NCBI RefSeq assembly: GCF_000313935.1
Contig: NZ_AMSS01000054.1
Location: forward strand, 44,192 to 108,191
Direction of reading: 5' to 3'
From: Acinetobacter sp. WC-141
GTDB taxonomy: Bacteria; Pseudomonadota; Gammaproteobacteria; Pseudomonadales; Moraxellaceae
DNA length: 64,000 nt
The translations under genes and the position numbers were made by a program. Below are positions 8,758-15,619 of the stretch, in pieces. The notes below the pieces were generated by a model, which saw nothing but the letters and a program-made list of their open reading frames with translations, was not told the origin of the DNA and did not search any database. Every line of letters starts with the position of its first letter. Position 1 is the stretch's first letter.

Positions 8758-9257
8758 TCATGATGAATGTTCAAATTCAGCCCTTAACAATTGAAAACTT
8801 TCAGCCCTTCGGAGAGGTCATCTGTTGTGACGGGCATGACTTTTTTCATATTAATGATGCCCACACCGAGCGCTACCATGCGCTCGTTGAAACAGAAATT
8901 GAAGGGGAAGCAAAGGCAGGAATTAGTATTTTCCGTAATACTAAGGCCAGCGTGTTGCCTCTGGAAATTTCAATGCTAGAGCGCCATCCGAAAGGCTCTC
9001 AGGCATTTATTCCATTACAGCAACAAAAGTTTTTAATTATTGTAGCACCCGCTTTAGATGAGAATACTCCCGATATTTCAAAGCTATGTGCATTTGTTTC
9101 AAATGGGAAGCAAAGTATCAATTATCGGGCAGGCACATGGCATCATCCTTTGCTTACTTTTGAGGCACCAAGTGATTTTGCGGTGGTAGATCGAATTGGA
9201 GGTGGAGCGAATTGTGATGTTTTTCAATTTCCATTTGCTATAAAACTTACGGCCTAA
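8754..9257 (+). CDS. allA: Ureidoglycolate lyase
   Basis: A 167-residue cupin-like enzyme releasing urea from ureidoglycolate to give glyoxylate. Motifs: MNVQIQPLTIENFQPFGEVI at the start, AGISIFRNTKA, LERHPKGSQAFIPL, and YRAGTWHHPLLT followed by FAVVDRIGGGANCDV. The ATG at 8754 overlaps the alc stop as ATGA. This is the last step of the pathway in the window. No urease or glyoxylate carboligase genes are visible, so urea and glyoxylate are handled elsewhere. Confidence 0.87.
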   Translation: MIMMNVQIQPLTIENFQPFGEVICCDGHDFFHINDAHTERYHALVETEIEGEAKAGISIFRNTKASVLPLEISMLERHPKGSQAFIPLQQQKFLIIVAPALDENTPDISKLCAFVSNGKQSINYRAGTWHHPLLTFEAPSDFAVVDRIGGGANCDVFQFPFAIKLTA

Positions 9258-9337
9258 ATTAAAATATACAGATCTGTCTATTTTTTAATTTAATGGTAGA
9301 ACCTATTGTGGTGATTTCCAATAATTTAGGTTTACAT

Positions 9338-9371
9338 AAAAAATCCCCGCCTATTGAGCGGGGATTTTTTA
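9338..9371. terminator. Bidirectional terminator between allA and parE
   Basis: AAATCCCCGC, loop CTATTGA, GCGGGGATTT, flanked by A and T runs, between the convergent allA and parE genes. Confidence 0.85.
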
Positions 9372-9379
9372 ATTCTGTT

Positions 9380-11263
9380 TTAAACAGTGATATCGGCTAG
9401 GTTACCCTTCTGCTCAAGCCACTGCTTACGATCTGCGGAACGTTTTTTCGCAAGTAATTTGTCGAGTAAACCCGCCGTAAAATGGGCATCATCAAGATCT
9501 AATTGAACCAAGCGGCGTGTATTAGGATCCATCGTGGTTTCACGTAGTTGAATCGCGTTCATCTCACCCAATCCCTTGAATCGGGTAATTTGCGGATTAC
9601 GATTACCTTTAATATTTTTCAAAATAGTTTCAAGTTCATCATCATCAAGCGCGTAATGGACATCTTTACCAATATCGATACGGAACAATGGTGGCATTGC
9701 CACATACAAATGTCCTTCTTCAACCAATGCTGGAAAGTGTTTAACGAATAAAGCACAAAGCAAAGTCGCAATATGTAAACCGTCCGAGTCGGCATCGGCC
9801 AAAATACAGATTTTGCCATAACGCAGCTCTGATAAATCATCACTACCTGGGTCTACACCAATGGCAATCGCAATGTCGTGAACTTCTTGAGAAGCTAAAA
9901 CCTCATCTGAAGAAACTTCCCACGTATTTAAGATTTTTCCACGAATTGGCATGATGGCCTGAAAGTTTTTATCACGTGCTTGCTTGGCACTACCACCCGC
10001 CGAGTCACCCTCGACAATAAATAGCTCACTGTCTTCACGAGTTTGCCCAACACAGTCGGCCAATTTCCCTGGCAATGCAGGGCCAGAAACAATCTTTTTA
10101 CGCTCGACTTTTTTAGCTGCTTTTAAACGACGACCTGCTTTGGAAATTGCCATTTCAGCCAGTTGCATGGCAATTTCAGCATGTTGATTTAACCAAAGTG
10201 AAAAAGCATCTTTAGCAATATTTAAAACAATATTAGAGGCCTCGCGACTAGAAAGACGCTCTTTGGTTTGACCTGAAAACTGCGGTTCTTGGAACTTGAG
10301 TGACAAAATATAGTTCACACCGTCCCAAACATCTTCTGCAGATAGTTTGAGGTTACGTGGTAACAAGTTACGTAGCTCACAAAACTCACGTAATGCTTCA
10401 GTTACCCCTGAGCGCAAACCATTCACATGGGTACCGCCTTGAGCGGTTGGAATCAGGTTGACGTAACTTTCTTGAACCTGCTCACCGCCTTCTACATTCC
10501 AGCAGATTGCAAACTCACATGCTGCACGATCTGCTTGTCCACTACTTACAAAAGCAGGATTTGGCAAAATTTCGCGGTCTTGCAGTTCATCCATCAAATA
10601 ATCGACGAGGCCATTTTCAAATTGCCATTCGATTTTTTCATCGTTAATTTGATCAATATAAATAATTTTTAAGCCTGCTGCTAAAACAGCTTTGGCTTTT
10701 AAATTGTGTTTAAGTGCTTTTAAAGCAAATTTCGGGCTATCAAAATATTTCGCCTCTGGCCAAAAATGTACTGTTGTACCTGTCGCGCGTTTTGGCGCTT
10801 TGCCTTCTAACACAGCCAAAGGTGCAACCGGTTCACCTTGCTCAAACGCCATTTGATATAGGTTACCCTGACGTTGAACTTCGACCTCAACACGTGTTGA
10901 TAAAGCGTTTACAACTGAAATCCCCACACCATGCAAACCGCCCGAAAACTGGTAGTTATCGGTACTGAATTTACCACCAGCATGGAGCTTGGTCAGAATG
11001 ATTTCGATACCACTTTGGCCATATTCAGGGTGAATATCAACCGGCATACCACGGCCGTTATCTTCAACAGACAATGAACCATCTTTATAAACTGTGACAC
11101 AGATTTTGTCGGCATGACCCGCTAATGCTTCATCAACAGCATTATCGATCACTTCTTGGGCTAAATGGTTAGGTCGAGTCGTATCGGTATACATCCCTGG
11201 ACGACGACGAACAGGGTCTAAACCAGAAAGGACTTCAAGCGATTGAGCCGTATATTGTGTCAC
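9380..11263 (-). CDS. parE: DNA topoisomerase IV subunit B
   Basis: A 627-residue ATPase subunit that with ParC decatenates replicated chromosomes. The GHKL ATPase domain shows LDPVRRRPGMYTD, EVIDNAVDEALAGHA, VEDNGRGMPVDIHPEYGQ and GGLHGVGISVVNALS. The transducer domain follows at about residues 220-385. The Toprim segment has IVEGDSAGGSAKQARD and ILADADSDGLHI. The C-terminus has RFKGLGEMNAIQLRETTMDP. Full length for ParE (about 630), and without the insertions seen in GyrB. It lies 14 bases after yqiA, as in E. coli. It is a fluoroquinolone target; resistance status was not assessed. Confidence 0.96.
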   Translation of the reverse strand: MTQYTAQSLEVLSGLDPVRRRPGMYTDTTRPNHLAQEVIDNAVDEALAGHADKICVTVYKDGSLSVEDNGRGMPVDIHPEYGQSGIEIILTKLHAGGKFSTDNYQFSGGLHGVGISVVNALSTRVEVEVQRQGNLYQMAFEQGEPVAPLAVLEGKAPKRATGTTVHFWPEAKYFDSPKFALKALKHNLKAKAVLAAGLKIIYIDQINDEKIEWQFENGLVDYLMDELQDREILPNPAFVSSGQADRAACEFAICWNVEGGEQVQESYVNLIPTAQGGTHVNGLRSGVTEALREFCELRNLLPRNLKLSAEDVWDGVNYILSLKFQEPQFSGQTKERLSSREASNIVLNIAKDAFSLWLNQHAEIAMQLAEMAISKAGRRLKAAKKVERKKIVSGPALPGKLADCVGQTREDSELFIVEGDSAGGSAKQARDKNFQAIMPIRGKILNTWEVSSDEVLASQEVHDIAIAIGVDPGSDDLSELRYGKICILADADSDGLHIATLLCALFVKHFPALVEEGHLYVAMPPLFRIDIGKDVHYALDDDELETILKNIKGNRNPQITRFKGLGEMNAIQLRETTMDPNTRRLVQLDLDDAHFTAGLLDKLLAKKRSADRKQWLEQKGNLADITV

Positions 11264-11277
11264 GTTGTACGTTTTCC

Positions 11278-11859
11278 TTATTTGATGGTGTGCGCAAAGA
11301 ATTCGATCACTAACGGTAATTTTTCTTCAAAATCTTCCATAGCATGATTGCCATGAGCATCCGTCAAAATCAATGAGGATGGCGTTGCAGCACTATAATA
11401 GCGTTGTGCTTGACGATAATCCAAAATTTCGTCGCCTTGTTGCAATAAGACGAGTATTTTGTCGGCATTTTTAGGTTGTTTCAGTTCCAGTTGTTGCAAC
11501 TGTCGCAACTGAACATGATCAATTGACCATTGATCATTTACCACATAGGGCATGCTTTCAACTTGAAACAGCTCATCAAACAACTTCCATGGTTGCATAG
11601 CAGGGTTAATCAGTACAGCAGGAATATTATATTTCGCGACAAAGTATGTCGCAAAAAAACCACCTAAACTACTACCAACCAATGCAACATCTTCCAGACT
11701 TTCAATAAGCTCTGAAACTTGCTCAACCACCTGATCTGGAGATCTATTGAGGTTTGGCAAATGCACATTAATCCCTAATTCGCTACAATACTGCCTTAAG
11801 CTCAATCCTTTAATCGAAAGAGAGCTACTATTAAAACCATGGAGGTAGATAATATTCAT
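11278..11859 (-). CDS. yqiA: YqiA-family alpha/beta-hydrolase esterase
   Basis: A 193-residue small esterase. It begins MNIIYLHGFNSSSLS (oxyanion HGF), has the nucleophile elbow VGSSLGGFFATY at about residue 68, and ends with DAHGNHAMEDFE holding the likely catalytic His. The start at 11859 is backed by a GAGGGAA site; the longer frame to 11934 has none. The yqiA-parE order is the same as in Enterobacteria, which supports the name. The physiological substrate is not established. Confidence 0.82.
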   Translation of the reverse strand: MNIIYLHGFNSSSLSIKGLSLRQYCSELGINVHLPNLNRSPDQVVEQVSELIESLEDVALVGSSLGGFFATYFVAKYNIPAVLINPAMQPWKLFDELFQVESMPYVVNDQWSIDHVQLRQLQQLELKQPKNADKILVLLQQGDEILDYRQAQRYYSAATPSSLILTDAHGNHAMEDFEEKLPLVIEFFAHTIK

Positions 11860-12069
11860 ATATTTCCCTCTAAATTGAGACAAATTCCACAATTTTGTTC
11901 TCAGTTTGTATAGAAAAGCACAATTGTTAGACAAGAAAAACCACTCAACTAACCATTCATCAGTATTTTAAAAAAATGTGTTATTTAAACTACTAAGATG
12001 GAAACGTTTACTGCCGTTGATAAAAAGTACAGCTTAAAACGTCGGTTATAACGTATATGGGGAAAAGAT

Positions 12070-13413
12070 ATGCCGAGCTTAACACCACTACATGAAACTT
12101 ATTGTAAATGGGATCGTACGCCACCGAGTCAGGCAGACGTACTAGAAGGTTTAGCTCAACTGTTCAGTACCAGCTTAAATGGTGTACATGAATTAATACA
12201 AGTTATTAATATTGAAGTATTAAAAAATGCTTTTGGTATTAGCACACAAAATGCAAAAAACTTTCAAAAACGACCATTTGTGCAAAAGGCATATCAATTT
12301 TCTTATGGCGCTTTACAAAAATATGGTAGCTGTTTTTTAGCGCCAAGTTTACGTCATATTATTGAAAAGTATCCGACACTTCACGAAAAACCACTCACCC
12401 CAAGCCTACATTTTTTAGTCGGAATTTTGAATGGAATTTTTGGGGATTATCTGCTTAAACAGCACAGTCCACTCGCCTTACCCATGGTGCTATACGATCA
12501 TTACGGTGCAATTCAACAAGGGGAACTTGCGGGACGTATTGTAATTTTGGTCCATGGTTTGTGTATGAATCATCTGACTTGGTCAAACGCACATTATGGC
12601 GGTATTGGGGAGCGCCTGTTAGCTCAACGTGACCATAACACGATGCTGTATTTAAATTACAATACCGGTCGACGCATTTCAGCCAATGGGCGTAGTTTTT
12701 CAAACTTATTAGAAGACTTGGTACAACGTAATCCAAGAATTACCAGTATTGATATCATTGGCCATAGTATGGGCGGATTGGTTTCACGTAGTGCTTTGTT
12801 TTATGGCAAACAAAATATGTATCAATGGATCCATATGGTCGAGAATCTGGTATGCATTGGCTCTCCACATCATGGCGCAGTCTTGGAACGCTTTGGCTTT
12901 ACCATACAAGATAAACTTGGGGCTTTCCCTTTTGTGGGCTTAATTGGTCAACTGGTTAATATTCGTAGCAACGGCATTTTAGACCTACGCCACGGCAGCG
13001 TTCGTGATGACGACTGGGAATATATGGATGCCCGTATTGGCATGATGGATGATAACCGTGCCCCTGCTCCGCTACCTTCCCATATCAATACTTTTTTAGT
13101 GGCAGGAACCCTCGAGTTTGAAAAGGTCCGTAATAAAGCACTTACTGTGATTGGCGACTATTTGGTGAGTGTAAAAAGCGCGCTAGGTGAACACCCTAAT
13201 CCACGTTTTCAACTCAAAGTTCCAGACTCTCATAAAGCCGTGTTTTATGGCTTAAATCACTTTGAAATTCAGTATCACTCAAGTGTTGCCGAACAAATTA
13301 CTCGCTGGTTATATCCTCATGTTAATGATTATGTGCAAGAAGGTATTCAGACCCATATTATTGATATGCCGAACTATACGCTCGAAGATTTAGATGGAAT
13401 TGTAGAGACATAA
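12070..13413 (+). CDS. Lipase-like alpha/beta hydrolase (PGAP1-like)
   Basis: A 447-residue protein without signal peptide. A helical N-terminal region (about 1-130) precedes a hydrolase core: VILVHGLCMNHLTW at residues 158-171, DIIGHSMGGLVSRS with nucleophile Ser233, and IGSPHHGAVLE, typical of lipases that act on acyl esters. A C-terminal NHFEIQYH could supply the catalytic His. The family resembles PGAP1/triacylglycerol-lipase-like hydrolases, but the substrate is unknown. It is transcribed alone, preceded by its own GGGGAAAAG site and followed by a terminator. Confidence 0.75.
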   Translation: MPSLTPLHETYCKWDRTPPSQADVLEGLAQLFSTSLNGVHELIQVINIEVLKNAFGISTQNAKNFQKRPFVQKAYQFSYGALQKYGSCFLAPSLRHIIEKYPTLHEKPLTPSLHFLVGILNGIFGDYLLKQHSPLALPMVLYDHYGAIQQGELAGRIVILVHGLCMNHLTWSNAHYGGIGERLLAQRDHNTMLYLNYNTGRRISANGRSFSNLLEDLVQRNPRITSIDIIGHSMGGLVSRSALFYGKQNMYQWIHMVENLVCIGSPHHGAVLERFGFTIQDKLGAFPFVGLIGQLVNIRSNGILDLRHGSVRDDDWEYMDARIGMMDDNRAPAPLPSHINTFLVAGTLEFEKVRNKALTVIGDYLVSVKSALGEHPNPRFQLKVPDSHKAVFYGLNHFEIQYHSSVAEQITRWLYPHVNDYVQEGIQTHIIDMPNYTLEDLDGIVET

Positions 13414-13443
13414 AAGAAGCCCAACTTATGTTGGGCTTCTTTA
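13412..13443. terminator. Bidirectional terminator, lipase-like gene/immunity gene
   Basis: AAGAAGCCCAAC, loop TTAT, GTTGGGCTTCTT. A 12-bp perfect stem between convergent genes. Confidence 0.85.
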
Positions 13444-13474
13444 TATTTAAATTATTTTCAAGATCATAAATCCA

Positions 13475-14002
13475 TCAATAATTTTTATCTAACCATTTTT
13501 TAATTTCAGAAATAGTTTTATATTTATAATAGACTTTTCCTTCTGCAATCCCTTCAAAACCCTCTGCATTACTACCTAATATATTTGTTATATTTTTTAG
13601 ATTTAAAATCTTATTTTTATTAATTTGATATAGGTTAACTTGATAAATTTCACCTTCAATTTGTGGAGTACAACAGTAATATGATGAGTTAAGGGTAATT
13701 AATATAGGAGGTTTTCTTTTATTTGATTGATAAATACTGACAGCTAAAAGTTTAGGACTCTCTTTAGCTGCAAAATCAGAATAATCACCAACAAATACTT
13801 TTTTCTCTTGATCTCCTACATAACTTTTAAGATATGAACCTTCTGAAGATTCACATATATAATTATAGAATTTATAATCATTTTTCTTAAATATATTTAA
13901 ATTTACTTTTTGATCAATATTACATTGATCCTTTGCAAATAAATTCTGAGAATATATTAGAGATGATATAACAAACAGAATACTAGTAAAATATTTTTTC
14001 AT
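13475..14002 (-). CDS. Putative periplasmic immunity protein of the VgrG-linked effector
   Basis: A 175-residue exported protein not recognised by family. The signal peptide is MKKYFTSILFVISSLIYSQN with cleavage after LFA. The mature part has five or so cysteines, including the vicinal pair YYCCTP, and is rich in Lys, Asn, Tyr and Ile. The gene is clearly more AT-rich than its housekeeping neighbours. It starts 15 bases after the effector stop, in the same direction. Known antibacterial type VI effectors acting on cell wall are paired with periplasmic immunity proteins encoded next to them, so the role is inferred from position, export and pairing only. Confidence 0.5.
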   Translation of the reverse strand: MKKYFTSILFVISSLIYSQNLFAKDQCNIDQKVNLNIFKKNDYKFYNYICESSEGSYLKSYVGDQEKKVFVGDYSDFAAKESPKLLAVSIYQSNKRKPPILITLNSSYYCCTPQIEGEIYQVNLYQINKNKILNLKNITNILGSNAEGFEGIAEGKVYYKYKTISEIKKWLDKNY

Positions 14003-14017
14003 TTCATAAACACTATA

Positions 14018-15616
14018 TTAAATAAAAATCTTTCTTGCCTGAACAAAATGTGCTCGTCGATCAGCATATGAATTTGTAGCTTCATTAATTACTTTTGTGA
14101 TGGCATCTACCTGTTCTCCATTAGCACCCTTATCAGCAACATCATAAAGCTTAAATTTCAACCAGAATCTAATAGCAGATCTAACTGCATATTTTGGTTG
14201 TTCAATTAATTCAGGATTCTTTACAAAATCGACTTTCTCTCCAGGCCATATAGTTGAGTACATATTAGTTAAATCTTGATAATTATTCTTTCCTGTTAAT
14301 TGTTTTAGTCCTCGGCCTAAATACTTCCAACCATCACCAGGAGAAGTATTACCTAATTTATATTTAGCGCTACGATAATTATCGTCGTACATGCGATTAG
14401 CAATTACTTCTCCATTTGCTGGTCCTTGGCCTTTTTTATATCCATCAATATCTGCTTGTTTATGATGAGTTCTATAATATCCAATTTGTTTCAATGCCGT
14501 TGGCCCCATATATTCCACTTGTTCTCTCAGTGAAAAAGAGCTACCAACTTCTTGCCTAACTTGAGCCATGAAATGGGCTTGCCTCAATCTAGTATCCAAT
14601 TTATAGCCCGTTAAATCGCTATTTAATTCATCTAAAATTGGTTGAATTTTTGTAGCTGAAGCTTTTGGCCACATTTTTTTCATTTGGTCCATTGTAATTA
14701 ATATATCAACTTTAACTTTCTTATTAATCTCTGGATTATTCTGTGCCGTACTGCCTTTTGTTATATCTACATCCAGATGGAACTCAACAGGGTTGTTTTT
14801 GACTCGTGTTGCCATATAGGTTTGTGTCTTTAAAGGCTTACCATCAGGCTTATATACCGTAAATTCTAGTTTCTGTCCTACCATGCTTTGTAATGGTAAT
14901 TTTCCATTCGATATACTAAAAAGCTGTTTTTTACCATTCTCTACAACTAACATTTCTACATTAGTTTTTTCTACAATGTAGTCACTTCCATCTCGATCTA
15001 AAATTTTAATCGTAGATGCACTTTTAAATTTTTCATAAGGCTCATCTAATTTAATAAAAATTGGCTGAGAGACCCCATTACTTGAATTTATAGAACTTTT
15101 TAAAACAAATGTATCATTTGATGTTAATACTAAGATCTCTATGTCTCTATTAGGTGATGAGCGTACCTCTACTATGCCTTCATCATTTGTATATTTATCG
15201 GGTGAATTTCCTTTACCTTTTGGTCGTGATTGAATAGGAAAATTTTTCAAAACTTTTCCATTCACATCAAAAATTTTAAAAAAAGTACTAACAATTCCTT
15301 TAGTTGAGATAGATTGCTTTACTTTTTTATATTCATTAATTGTTTTTGGCAACTGGACTTTAATAGGATTTTTTACTGAGGAATGAATAGTAGAGTTTAT
15401 CGTTTTAAATACTGTATAATCTTTTTGATTAGGAGGCTTTGCTAATATCTCAACAATTCTATTTGGTGAAGCCTGAAATACAAACAGACCGAGTTTATCA
15501 GTTGTTTGGCTATTAGCATTTAATGAATCTTTATATCTAGATTGTACATCTAAACCAATAATCCGACTTCCAGATTTATCATAAAACTTAGTAGTAATAG
15601 TAACTAATTTATTCAT
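14018..15616 (-). CDS. Predicted type VI secretion effector, GH19-like peptidoglycan hydrolase
   Basis: A 532-residue protein with no signal peptide, starting three bases past the vgrG stop. Residues about 1-300 are three repeated beta-rich modules (motif pairs GLFVFQASPNRIVEIL and GIVEVRSSPNRDIEIL mark modules one and two). Residues about 310-532 resemble the GH19 chitinase/lysozyme fold: RQAHFMAQVRQEVGSSFSLR with the likely catalytic Glu, EYMGPTALKQIGYYRT, ANRMYDDNYRSAKYKLGNT, and YLGRGLKQLTGKNNY. These domains cut the glycan of peptidoglycan. Position behind vgrG and lack of export signal support delivery by the type VI system. Base composition is AT-rich. Activity is inferred. Confidence 0.7.
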   Translation of the reverse strand: MNKLVTITTKFYDKSGSRIIGLDVQSRYKDSLNANSQTTDKLGLFVFQASPNRIVEILAKPPNQKDYTVFKTINSTIHSSVKNPIKVQLPKTINEYKKVKQSISTKGIVSTFFKIFDVNGKVLKNFPIQSRPKGKGNSPDKYTNDEGIVEVRSSPNRDIEILVLTSNDTFVLKSSINSSNGVSQPIFIKLDEPYEKFKSASTIKILDRDGSDYIVEKTNVEMLVVENGKKQLFSISNGKLPLQSMVGQKLEFTVYKPDGKPLKTQTYMATRVKNNPVEFHLDVDITKGSTAQNNPEINKKVKVDILITMDQMKKMWPKASATKIQPILDELNSDLTGYKLDTRLRQAHFMAQVRQEVGSSFSLREQVEYMGPTALKQIGYYRTHHKQADIDGYKKGQGPANGEVIANRMYDDNYRSAKYKLGNTSPGDGWKYLGRGLKQLTGKNNYQDLTNMYSTIWPGEKVDFVKNPELIEQPKYAVRSAIRFWLKFKLYDVADKGANGEQVDAITKVINEATNSYADRRAHFVQARKIFI

Positions 15617-15619
15617 TAA

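Noticed and set aside
14018..15616. Naming the effector Tse4
   Set aside because: Position agrees with my memory of that locus, but the sequence could not be compared, and VgrG cargo genes are often swapped between strains.
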